Positions 8,249 through 15,474 of a stretch of 40,311 nt of DNA are shown in pieces. Under the pieces are notes generated by a model. It did no database searches and was not told the DNA's origin. It saw only the letters and a program-made list of their open reading frames with translations. Both the position numbers and the translations under genes were made by a program. Source of the stretch: Saccharopolyspora spinosa NRRL 18395 (lineage in GTDB: Bacteria; Actinomycetota; Actinomycetes; Mycobacteriales; Pseudonocardiaceae); NCBI RefSeq assembly GCF_000194155.1, contig NZ_GL877879.1, positions 33,881 through 74,191 on the forward strand. Reading direction: 5' to 3'. Position 1 is the first letter of the stretch, and each line of letters begins with the position of its first letter.

Positions 8249-8387
8249 CCGGTGTCTCCTGGGGCAGTGAGAAGTAGGCATTTGCAAAGACGTCCGCCGC
8301 AGCCGTGGCAGCGCCGAGCGCGCTGCTGATCCCGGCGCGTGAGAACCCGCCTGGGCGTGAGCGAGTATCTCCGCCTGCGGCACTCAT
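8238..8387 (-). CDS. Candidate 49-aa ORF overlapping the ammonia-lyase start
   Basis: It starts MSAAGGDTRSRPGG and ends FSLPQETPDAQ. Its TGA (8240-8238) lies 11 bases inside the ammonia-lyase gene, and the lyase ribosome-binding site lies inside this ORF, so translation could be coupled. About two thirds of its codons end in G or C, lower than the neighbouring enzymes. It has no clear Shine-Dalgarno sequence and no family I recognise. It could be a leader peptide or chance. Confidence 0.3.
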   Translation of the reverse strand: MSAAGGDTRSRPGGFSRAGISSALGAATAAADVFANAYFSLPQETPDAQ

Positions 8388-8558
8388 GGGCGCATCGTGG
8401 TGTTCGCGCGGACCGGGCCGTCGTCCAGGTATTCGGTTGTAGGCACGTAGGTGGCGCGATGACCGCAGAGCCTCAGCTCAGCGATCATTGGCTAGTCCGG
8501 GATAGCCGTTTCTGACAGCCGGCACCGATATGAACGCGATGGGCATCGATTCCCGCTT
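8388..8558. other. Intergenic gap between P450 and lyase genes
   Basis: Both flanking genes are on the minus strand. I see no gene, strong hairpin or clear promoter here. A lyase promoter could lie within it. Confidence 0.4.
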
Positions 8559-9773
8559 TCAGCTAATCAGGCAAGGCAGTGCCGCCAGGGCTCGGGTCAC
8601 CACGCTCGTTCGGGGAACGATCTGGTCTGCCGCGACGGCGAGCCGCAAAGCAGACCCGGTCCGGGCGAGCAGTTCACCGATGGCCACCTGGACCTGGACT
8701 CGGGCCAGCGGCGCACCGGGGCAGAAGTGCGTTCCGCGGCCGAAGGCGAGGTGGTGGTTGTCGGCGCGGCCGATGTCCAACTGCGCGGGTTTGTCGAACC
8801 GGCTCTCATCGTGCCCGGCGGACAGCAACGAGAACATGATCGGCTCATGCGCGGGTACGGCGGTCCCGGCGAATTGGGTGTCCTTTTCGGACGAGCGGAA
8901 GATCGGTAGATCCAGTGGCGCGGTGTAGCGGGCGAATTCCTCCACGGCGGACGGCAACAGCTGCGGATCTGCCTGCAACCGGGTCAGTTCCGCCGGGTGA
9001 GTAAGCAGCAGGTGCAGGCCGTTACCGATGAGGTTCGCCGTTCCTTCTTGTCCGGCGTTGAGAAGGCCGAAAATCGTGGAAGTCAGCTCGGGCCGGCTCA
9101 GGTGACCGTCCTTGTGCTCGCGGACCAGGGCCGAGAGGAGGTCTTCACCGGTATGTGCTTCGCGGTCCGCGCAAAGGGACTCGATGTATTCGTACAGTTC
9201 AAGCGCGGGGGCGACGAGTGCGTCCGGGGTACCGCCGTGAATCGCGGTGACCACCGCATTGGCAAGTGACTGGAAGTGTTCGTGCTGGTCGGCTGGAATT
9301 CCGCAGATCTCTGCGAGTGACCTGCCCGCGAACGGTGCCGCGTATTCGGCGACGAGGTCGACCTGGGGCCGATCGCCGAAGGAGTCGATCAACTCCCCGG
9401 CCAACGCGACCAGGCGGGGCCTCATGCGTTCGGCGGCCTGTGCCGAGAAGACGGGGGCGAGCAGTCGGCGTATGCGCGTGTGGTCCGGCGGGTCGAGGTT
9501 CTGCACGTCGCCGACGATGGCGGGCCGCACAGCTACGGGCAGTGCGTCGAATGGGGTGCTCACCCGCAGCCTGGTCTGGTCGTTGGACAGGCGCGGGTCG
9601 CTCAGGCCCTTGCGCACGTCGTCGTACCGGGTCACCAGCCATGCACGGCCGCCGTCCGGCAGAGCGACCGGCGACACCGGCTGGTTCGTCCGCAGGAAAG
9701 CATAAGTGGGAAGCGGGTTCGCCAGGAATTCCGGGCTCAGCGGTGTGGTCAGACGATTTACTGAGTCGTTCAT
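8559..9773 (-). CDS. Cytochrome P450
   Basis: This is a 404-aa soluble bacterial P450, a haem monooxygenase needing ferredoxin and reductase partners not encoded here. It has an oxygen-activation I-helix AGQEGT (the more usual form is AG[DE][DE]T), the ExxR motif EEFAR, and the haem loop FGRGTHFCPGAPLAR with Cys351 as axial ligand. The N-terminal HTRIRRLLAPVFS is typical. The ATG at 9773 was chosen; an in-frame TTG four codons upstream (9785) has AAGG at a reasonable distance and is an alternative. It is transcribed divergently from the SDR-ACP operon and in the same direction as the lyase. Likely substrates are the aryl-acrylate or ACP-bound product, but the sequence does not say which. Confidence 0.9.
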   Translation of the reverse strand: MNDSVNRLTTPLSPEFLANPLPTYAFLRTNQPVSPVALPDGGRAWLVTRYDDVRKGLSDPRLSNDQTRLRVSTPFDALPVAVRPAIVGDVQNLDPPDHTRIRRLLAPVFSAQAAERMRPRLVALAGELIDSFGDRPQVDLVAEYAAPFAGRSLAEICGIPADQHEHFQSLANAVVTAIHGGTPDALVAPALELYEYIESLCADREAHTGEDLLSALVREHKDGHLSRPELTSTIFGLLNAGQEGTANLIGNGLHLLLTHPAELTRLQADPQLLPSAVEEFARYTAPLDLPIFRSSEKDTQFAGTAVPAHEPIMFSLLSAGHDESRFDKPAQLDIGRADNHHLAFGRGTHFCPGAPLARVQVQVAIGELLARTGSALRLAVAADQIVPRTSVVTRALAALPCLIS

Positions 9774-9992
9774 CTGAATTGCCAATCGAATGACGCCTTC
9801 GCGCGTACTACCATGGCTTCACGCTACGACCGGAAATGATTTCGGCAATGGTTCTGCCCGAATGAGCAAAAGTTTGTACCCTTTTGCATCGCGGGCGTTG
9901 ACAATGCGAATGTGTGCCCACAATTCTGTTTGGGCAGGTTGACCTATGCCCTTTTGGGTGTTCGTGTTGTGAACTTGCCGCCTTTTGGACGA
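9774..9992. promoter_or_regulatory. Divergent promoter region between P450 and SDR
   Basis: TTGACA at 9898-9903 with AATTCT at 9922-9927 (18-bp spacer) is a plausible housekeeping-sigma promoter for the plus-strand operon. The -10 matches poorly. The region is relatively AT-rich for this genome. A minus-strand promoter was not identified. Confidence 0.35.
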
Positions 9993-10772
9993 ATGGAAGA
10001 CATGCCGGGCAGACTCGCAGGAAAGATCGCATTCATCAGTGGCACCGGACGTGCTGGAATCGGCCGGGAGTTGGCGAAGATATTCGCCGCAGAAGGAGCC
10101 AAAGTTTTCGGCTCGACACGAAGTGAGCACACTGCCGCCGAGACGGTCGCGGCTGTGAAGGCGGCCGGCGGCGTGATGGAGGCGTTCGCTCCCGCCGACC
10201 TGTCGGATCCGGCAGCGGCGCAGAACTGGATCGACGCGGGCATCGCAGCGTTCGGCGGGATCGACATCCTGGTGAACAACGCCGGGGGCCTGCGCAACGG
10301 GCCGTTCGACGAGCAGCCGCTCGATGACTGGTACTACACGCTGCGCACCGAGCTGGACTTGCCGTATCTCTGCACTAGAGCGGCGTGGCCACACCTGCGG
10401 GCGCGCGGCGGCGGCGTAGTGATCAACATGGGCTCTGTCGCCGGCATGCGTGGCGTGCTGTTCCACCCGATGCTGCCGCACGGCGTCACCAAGGGTGCGC
10501 TCATCTCGATGACCAGGCACCTGGCCGCAGCGGGAGCCGACCACAACATCCGGGCGGTCTGCATCAGCCCGGCGATGGTGCGCAGCGACGCGACCCAGCC
10601 GCACATCGACGCGGGAGAGTTCGACGACCTGATGCGCATCACGCCATCGCGGCGGATCTGCGAACCACGGGAAGTCGCCAACCTCGCCCTGTTCCTCGCC
10701 TCCGATGAGGCCACCTACATCAATGGCGCCAACATCCCGATCGACGGCGGTGTGTCCGCCGTGGGCGGATGA
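9993..10772 (+). CDS. Short-chain dehydrogenase/reductase, FabG-like, with His at the catalytic Tyr position
   Basis: This 259-aa SDR is the first gene of a five-gene operon. It shows the cofactor loop SGTGRAGIGRE, NNAGG, catalytic Ser148 in INMGSVAG, and Lys167 in HGVTKGAL, then the SDR end INGANIPIDGG. The catalytic Tyr of the Y-x3-K motif is His163 (CAC at 10479-10481). The Ser-to-Lys spacing is two residues longer than in FabG. In the pathway it would be expected to reduce a beta-ketoacyl-ACP; the missing Tyr makes normal ketoreductase chemistry doubtful. The start is uncertain: ATG 9993 or ATG 10002; neither has an ideal ribosome-binding site. Confidence 0.85.
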   Translation: MEDMPGRLAGKIAFISGTGRAGIGRELAKIFAAEGAKVFGSTRSEHTAAETVAAVKAAGGVMEAFAPADLSDPAAAQNWIDAGIAAFGGIDILVNNAGGLRNGPFDEQPLDDWYYTLRTELDLPYLCTRAAWPHLRARGGGVVINMGSVAGMRGVLFHPMLPHGVTKGALISMTRHLAAAGADHNIRAVCISPAMVRSDATQPHIDAGEFDDLMRITPSRRICEPREVANLALFLASDEATYINGANIPIDGGVSAVGG

Positions 10773-10789
10773 CGACAAGGAGTTGGGAC

Positions 10790-11059
10790 GTGCTCATCGA
10801 CAGCTCGACGGTCGAACCGCTGGTTCGGGCCGCCATCGGAAATGCCATGCGGATCTCCCTGCAAGACTGGCCCGCCGACCGACCGCTGGAGGAGGTCCCG
10901 GACGGGATCTTCGACAGTTTGGTGCGCCTGGACGCAGTGGCTCGGCTGGAGCAGAAGCTGGGTGCGGGGTCGCTCGACCTGGAGAAAGGCGCCGGCCGGC
11001 TGGGCAGCATCGCCTCGATTACTGACTGGATCGTGAGCGAGCTTGGTGCCCGGGCATGA
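10790..11059 (+). CDS. Acyl carrier protein
   Basis: A small acidic carrier protein of 89 aa. GIFDSLVRLDAVARLE contains the DSL motif, with Ser43 as phosphopantetheine attachment site. The GTG at 10790 is preferred because AAGGAG lies seven bases upstream. An in-frame ATG at 10769, overlapping the SDR stop as ATGA, is the alternative. The gene overlaps the ligase gene by four bases (ATGA). It should carry the activated aryl starter or the growing chain between the ligase, ketosynthase and reductase. Confidence 0.85.
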   Translation: MLIDSSTVEPLVRAAIGNAMRISLQDWPADRPLEEVPDGIFDSLVRLDAVARLEQKLGAGSLDLEKGAGRLGSIASITDWIVSELGARA

Positions 11060-12123
11060 ACCTCGCCCCGGAAACGGCGCTGCGCCACTACTTTGGCCAG
11101 GCCGATGCGTCCCAGGGTGGTTGGACCGGTGGTTGGTCCGTCCGATGGGACGCGCTCAGCGCATCGCAACGGGAAGCTGTGCTGAGTCGTGAGGTGCCCG
11201 AGGTGGTGACCGTTCGCACCTCAGGCTCCACCGGTGTGCCAACACAATGGTCTCGTTCCCGTGAGCAGGTGCTGGCCGAGGCGGCCATGCTGGCGGCGCT
11301 CTGGCGGGAAGACCCCGTTGACCTCATGCTGGCGTTCGCCCCACCAACCCACCTCTACGGTCTGCTCACAACGCTGCTGATGCCGGCTGTGCTGGGCGTC
11401 GAGGTCTGGTACCAACCCGGGCCGGAAGCCGCGATGCCCGACGTGCGCGGCCGGGCCCTCGGGATCACCGCGATCCCGTGGACCTTCCGTCTGTTGGACC
11501 GCCGCCGCGACGAGCTCGCAAGAGCCTCTCGGATAGTGATCCAGCACAGCACGGCCACGCTGCCACCCGGCGCCGAGGACTTCGCCAACGCCTTCGGCCG
11601 TGGCCGGGTCCGTATCACCGAGATCTTCGGATCGACCGAAAGCGGGGGCATCGCCCACCGCACCGGACGTGATCAACCGTGGACGCTCTTCCCGGACATC
11701 ACGCTCACCCACACCGCGGACGGCGCACAGCCGGAAGTTCCGCTGGTGGTGTCTGGACCACGTCTCGCCACGGGACTGGATACCTGGGCCACCGGCGACT
11801 TCGTGGAGGTCGTCGACCCACGGCACTTCCGCTTCCACGGCAGGCGCACCCGGCTCCGCAAGATCAACGGCGTGCGGGTGGACTTCGACGAGGTCGAGCA
11901 CAGGCTTCGCGACACTGTGCCGAGCAAGGACGTCGCCTGCGTCCCGGTCGACGACCCAGTACGCGGCGAGAACTTCACCGTCCTCGTCGTACCGGACGGG
12001 CCGGGCGGCCCCGATGTCGTCAAGGCAGTCCGGATCGCCCTCAAGTCATGGAACCTCGTGCCGCACGAAGTTCTTGTCGTGCCTGCCATCGAACGCAGCG
12101 AGACAGGGAAACTACGCCGATGA
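11056..12123 (+). CDS. Short AMP-dependent acyl/aryl ligase (adenylate-forming), ACP-loading
   Basis: An ANL-superfamily enzyme of 355 aa that would adenylate a carboxylate and transfer it to the neighbouring ACP. Visible motifs are the P-loop VRTSGSTGVPTQW (A3), FGSTESGG (A5), ATGD (A7), FHGRRTRLRKINGVRVDFDEVE (A8) and ERSETGKLRR (A10, with the catalytic Lys). It is about 100-150 residues shorter than usual because it begins just before A3. The Lys expected after TSGSTGxP is Thr-Gln here. Small ligases of this kind load 4-hydroxybenzoate or 4-coumarate-like starters in aryl-polyene-type clusters, which fits the lyase at 6740. Substrate is inference. ATGA overlaps at both ends indicate translational coupling. 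Confidence 0.8.
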   Translation: MNLAPETALRHYFGQADASQGGWTGGWSVRWDALSASQREAVLSREVPEVVTVRTSGSTGVPTQWSRSREQVLAEAAMLAALWREDPVDLMLAFAPPTHLYGLLTTLLMPAVLGVEVWYQPGPEAAMPDVRGRALGITAIPWTFRLLDRRRDELARASRIVIQHSTATLPPGAEDFANAFGRGRVRITEIFGSTESGGIAHRTGRDQPWTLFPDITLTHTADGAQPEVPLVVSGPRLATGLDTWATGDFVEVVDPRHFRFHGRRTRLRKINGVRVDFDEVEHRLRDTVPSKDVACVPVDDPVRGENFTVLVVPDGPGGPDVVKAVRIALKSWNLVPHEVLVVPAIERSETGKLRR

Positions 12124-13691
12124 CGCCAGCCATCGCCATTACCCGAATCAAGCTTGACACCGGATTCGGGCGCGACCTCGAGCAGACCTGGCGTCGTGTG
12201 CAGGCAGGGGAAAGCGCCGTGTGCACGACAGGCGAGTTCGACGGTGCCTACATATCGAGAATGGACAGTGCGGTCGATTTGGTCTCGCTCGTGGCGGCCA
12301 TTTCGGAAAACGGCCTGCCAGCCGACACCGGTGTGGTCATGGGTACCAACGGTGCCCCCGAAATGGCGTGGCTGACTGGCCAGCCGTATTCGGTGCTCGA
12401 CGATGTCGCCGAGGCGATCGGGGCCACTGGCCCGCGCGCGGTGTTCGGGACCGGCTGCATCGCGGGCACGAACGCCATCTGCTACGCGATCGATGTCCTG
12501 CGAACCGGTCGGGCGCGGGCCATGCTCGTCATCGGGCTGGAGACGCTGACGGTGACGACAATGGCGACCTTCCGGAGCTGGAAGGCGATCGACCCCGCAC
12601 CGTCCCGGCCATACCAGGGCAGCAGCGGAATCAACCTCGGGGAGGGCATCGCGGTGCTGCTGCTCGAGGCCGATCCGCAGGACGGTGTCATCGCGTACGT
12701 GAACGGATACGGCCTGAGTTCAGACGCATTCCACGTAACCTCGCCGCCGCCGAACGGAGAGGGCCTGGCACGGGCGATGACGATGGCTCTGGACGACGCG
12801 GGGGTGTGTCCTGAGGACGTGGATTACGTCAACGGCCACGGTACGGGCACCTCCGCGAACGATACCGCCGAACTGGCCGCGATGCGCGCAGTGTTCGGAG
12901 CTTCCGCGCCGCCCATTTCCAGTTCGAAACCGCAATTAGGACATACGCTCGGCGCGGCGGGTGTCGTCGAGACGGCGATCACCGCGCTGGCCATCCGCGA
13001 CCAGGTGCTGCCCCCGACAGCCAGCGCCGATCCCGCTGAGACGGGTGAGTGGGACGTCGTGCCCCAGAGGGCACGAGCGTCGCGCGTCGACGTCGCGGTC
13101 ATGAACTCACTCGCATTCGGCGGTGCTAACGGTGTCCTGGTCCTCGGGCGCCACGCTGGTAATCGTCACTCCACGACGGACCGGCAAGTGGCCAAGGGAG
13201 GTGAAGTTACGGTGCCGGACGTCGGCACAGCAACCGAGCTAATTCCCCGCGCTTATGCAAACCGTCTGGACGACTTGGGAAAACTCGCGATGGCTGCCGG
13301 GCAGTCCGCGTGGCACGCGGTCGGCCACACCGCCGACGACCGCCCTGCCGCCGACCGAACCGGTTTGGTCTTCGCCACCGCCAGCGGGCCCACGCGTACG
13401 ATTGACGAATTGCATGCGACCGAACTGCGCGGGGAACTGGACCGAATCAATCCGGTCACCGCGCCTAACATCGTCTGCTCGGTGACGGCCGGCTACATCT
13501 GCCAGTTGCTCGGCATCAAAGGGCCGCTGTCGGCCATCACATCCGGTGTGGACTCCGCTGCCATAGCCGACGACTACGCACACGGCCTGATACGACAAAG
13601 ACGTGCCGACACCGTGCTGGTCGTTTGCGCGGACGAGGTGGGCGGTGCGCGTGCCTACGTGCTGAAAGAGGAGCCGTTATGCGTGTCGTGA
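12120..13691 (+). CDS. Ketosynthase (FabF-like) fused to a Cys-less half-ketosynthase (chain-length-factor-like)
   Basis: A 523-aa protein. Residues 1-~345 form a full but short beta-ketoacyl synthase with the triad intact: Cys113 (GTGCIAGTN), His240 (VNGHGTGTSANDTAE) and His275 (KPQLGHTLGAAG). NSLAFGGANG closes the fold. It should catalyse decarboxylative chain extension on the ACP. Residues ~370-520 align with the N-terminal half of a second ketosynthase (RLDDLGKLAMAAG, then GPLSAITSGVDSAAIADDYA). The Cys position is Val477 and no His motifs follow. This resembles stand-alone Ketoacyl-synt_2/chain-length-factor proteins of aryl-polyene clusters, here fused in one chain. The start overlaps the ligase stop as ATGA; the end overlaps the next gene by 13 bp. 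Confidence 0.85.
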   Translation: MTPAIAITRIKLDTGFGRDLEQTWRRVQAGESAVCTTGEFDGAYISRMDSAVDLVSLVAAISENGLPADTGVVMGTNGAPEMAWLTGQPYSVLDDVAEAIGATGPRAVFGTGCIAGTNAICYAIDVLRTGRARAMLVIGLETLTVTTMATFRSWKAIDPAPSRPYQGSSGINLGEGIAVLLLEADPQDGVIAYVNGYGLSSDAFHVTSPPPNGEGLARAMTMALDDAGVCPEDVDYVNGHGTGTSANDTAELAAMRAVFGASAPPISSSKPQLGHTLGAAGVVETAITALAIRDQVLPPTASADPAETGEWDVVPQRARASRVDVAVMNSLAFGGANGVLVLGRHAGNRHSTTDRQVAKGGEVTVPDVGTATELIPRAYANRLDDLGKLAMAAGQSAWHAVGHTADDRPAADRTGLVFATASGPTRTIDELHATELRGELDRINPVTAPNIVCSVTAGYICQLLGIKGPLSAITSGVDSAAIADDYAHGLIRQRRADTVLVVCADEVGGARAYVLKEEPLCVS

Positions 13692-14833
13692 TCGCCGGCG
13701 CTGGTATCGGTGGACTCTGCCTAGCCCAAGGACTGACCCGGGCGGGCATTACGTGCGCGGTTTACGAACGCAGCCCTGCGATCTCGTGGAGCGGATACCT
13801 GCTGCACATGAACGCCGACGGGGGTCTGGGCCTGCGCACCTGCCTGCCGGACAATCTGTACGAGTTGTACGTTCAGACTTCGCGCGTCACGCCAAGACGG
13901 GATGTCCTCGTCCTCCAGGACCATCGCGGCAACGAGGTCGCCACAAAGCCCCACATCGGGCCCCCGAACGACCCGATCGTGCCGCACACCACCGTGCATC
14001 GCCGGGCGCTGTGCCAGATCATGCTCCACGGCATCGAGAACGTGGTGCACTTCGGACGCCCGGTGCGGGGATACCAGCAGTCCGCGGCTGGGGTTGCTGT
14101 CGAACTCGCAGACGGCGAAGAGGTAACGGCCGACGTACTGATCGGCGCGGACGGGATCAACTCAGTCGTCCGGCGTCAGCTCTTGCCGGATGCCGAAGTC
14201 GACGTGCTCGTCGAGCACGTCTTGCTGTCGAAGGCGCCGCTGACACCCACCCTCCGGCATACACTCCCAGACGCCTTCGACGACAGCTTCGTGATCACAA
14301 TGGACCCCTTCGGCTCACTCATGGCAGCAGGCGTATTCGAGGCGCGCCGCAATTCCCTCGCCGCGGCGAGGGAATTGGCGCCAGGGCTGTGGCTCGAACA
14401 GGTCGATGACTACGTGTCGGTCAGTCTCGAACCCGCAGTGGAAAGCATCGGACTTTCCCGGACGGACTTCTTCTCCGGTTCCAAGCCTTCTCTCCACGAC
14501 GTGATGCGGCGTGCAGTCGCCCACTGGCATCCCGGGTTGCAGTACCTGGTGGCCAACGTCCTGCCAAGCTCGATCGTGCCCAAGACCAACCGTGTTGTCC
14601 GGCCTGTCGCGGCTTGGCGGCCGAGCAACGTCACTGTTCTCGGCGACGCCATCCACGCGATGCCACCCATGCTTGGCGACGGCGCCAACAGCGCCCTCCG
14701 AGACGCCGGTTCCCTCGCCACAGCGCTGATCGACGCAGCCGCCGGTCGGGTAGGTCTGATCGAGGCGATCGAAAGATACGAGGACGAAATGCGCACAAGA
14801 ACCTACCCCTTGCTGCAATCGACCAGCATCTGA
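13679..14833 (+). CDS. FAD-dependent monooxygenase (aromatic hydroxylase-like)
   Basis: A 384-aa class A flavoprotein monooxygenase. It has the N-terminal Rossmann motif GAGIGGLCLAQGL with YER at the end of the second strand, the DG motif LIGADGINSVVRRQ, and the FAD-binding GD motif VLGDAIHAMPPMLGDGANSALRDA. AGGAG lies six bases before the ATG, within the end of the ketosynthase gene, so the two are coupled. It is the last gene of the operon, followed by a hairpin terminator. Enzymes of this family hydroxylate or epoxidise aromatic or polyketide substrates using NAD(P)H. The substrate is not deducible. Confidence 0.9.
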   Translation: MRVVIAGAGIGGLCLAQGLTRAGITCAVYERSPAISWSGYLLHMNADGGLGLRTCLPDNLYELYVQTSRVTPRRDVLVLQDHRGNEVATKPHIGPPNDPIVPHTTVHRRALCQIMLHGIENVVHFGRPVRGYQQSAAGVAVELADGEEVTADVLIGADGINSVVRRQLLPDAEVDVLVEHVLLSKAPLTPTLRHTLPDAFDDSFVITMDPFGSLMAAGVFEARRNSLAAARELAPGLWLEQVDDYVSVSLEPAVESIGLSRTDFFSGSKPSLHDVMRRAVAHWHPGLQYLVANVLPSSIVPKTNRVVRPVAAWRPSNVTVLGDAIHAMPPMLGDGANSALRDAGSLATALIDAAAGRVGLIEAIERYEDEMRTRTYPLLQSTSI

Positions 14834-14857
14834 TGACCGATGTCTCGGCGCGTCGCA

Positions 14858-14887
14858 CCGCTGCGTGACCACCTCGTCACGCAGCGG
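14858..14887 (+). terminator. Hairpin terminator after the biosynthetic operon
   Basis: CCGCTGCGTGA (14858-14868) pairs with TCACGCAGCGG (14877-14887) across an 8-base loop, 24 bp after the monooxygenase stop. Confidence 0.75.
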
Positions 14888-14891
14888 TGGA

Positions 14892-14919
14892 GTCCACAGT
14901 TTCAATTGAAACTGTGGAC
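14892..14919. repeat. 28-bp perfect palindrome
   Basis: GTCCACAGTTTCAA is followed directly by its exact reverse complement. It is AT-richer than the surroundings and lies five bases after the terminator. It could be a second terminator, a transposon-end relic or a protein-binding site. Confidence 0.7.
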
Positions 14920-14934
14920 CCCCCAACCACCCCG

Positions 14935-15039
14935 GGTAACGGGTTTGGAACTGCTGGTAAGGGGTTTGGCACTGCTGGTAACGGGTTTGGCACTGTTGGT
15001 AAGGGGTTTGGAAGTGTTGGTAAGGGGTTTGGCTGCGCG
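14935..15039. repeat. Five tandem 21-bp repeats
   Basis: The unit is approximately GGTAASGGGTTTGGMACTGYT. Copies start at 14935, 14956, 14977, 14998 and 15019, the last degenerate at its end. There are no spacers, so it is a minisatellite rather than CRISPR. A minus-strand reading would give a 7-aa repeat (KPLTNxx), but no gene supports it. Confidence 0.9.
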
Positions 15040-15049
15040 TGCATGATGA

Positions 15050-15265
15050 TCAACAGGCCGATCTAGGTTCGTAGACGTGCCACTGGTCGACCACGACCAA
15101 CAGAGGACAGTGTTCGGCGAGTTTGTCGAACACGGCTTGCAACTTGGGTTCGCTGGTGGGCCGGGGTGCATCGTGCAGGCTCTTTCCGGTCGGGACCAGG
15201 CGCGCGGCATGGTGCTCACCCGTGCCGACGTCCAGGTCGAGGAACACGCCATACGTGCTGGTCAT
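15050..15265 (-). pseudogene. IS110-family transposase N-terminal stub
   Basis: The 71-aa reading MTSTYGVFLDLDVGTGEHHA followed by PTGKSLHDAPRP, LQAVFDKLAEHCPLLVVVDQ matches the DEDD-type N-terminal domain start of actinobacterial IS110 transposases. Homology stops after VVVDQ and a stop follows 12 residues later, at the edge of the 21-bp repeat array. More than three quarters of the usual ~400-aa protein is missing. The element is dead; it marks past mobile-element activity at the junction between the biosynthetic operon and the toxin locus. Confidence 0.7.
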
Positions 15266-15405
15266 GCACCAGCTACTTCGCGTTGTGCGAGAGTTGGTCA
15301 CCGGTCGGGCATCGACGGCTGTCACGGACAGGCATCTCTCACATACACCACCAGGGAGACAGTAGACCGGGCGGGCAGGTTGCGCCTGAAGTTCGGGTAA
15401 GGGGC

Positions 15406-15435
15406 TTGGAGAGGGAGTGCGACCGGGCTCATACT
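15406..15435 (+). promoter_or_regulatory. Candidate promoter for the YrhB-type gene
   Basis: TTGGAG (15406-15411) and CATACT (15430-15435) are separated by 18 bp, about 40 bp before the start codon. Apart from this and the stub above, 15266-15474 holds nothing recognisable. Confidence 0.3.
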
Positions 15436-15474
15436 GCGCTGGAGATGGTCTGGCGAGTAAGGGGGTGGAGCAGC

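Noticed and set aside
8249..8383. Longer N-terminus for the ammonia-lyase
   Set aside because: The extra 45 residues are not like the family, and the ATG at 8248 has a strong ribosome-binding site.
14935..15039. CRISPR array
   Set aside because: The 21-bp units are directly adjacent with no spacers and no cas genes are present.
14902..15252. Minus-strand ORF with a 7-aa repeat (KPLTNxx)
   Set aside because: It is a reading of the 21-bp minisatellite joined out of frame to the IS110 stub; no start signal.
15166..15474. Upstream extension of the YrhB-type gene
   Set aside because: The extension is antisense to the IS110 stub and has no coding character; ATG 15475 has GGAG at a suitable distance.
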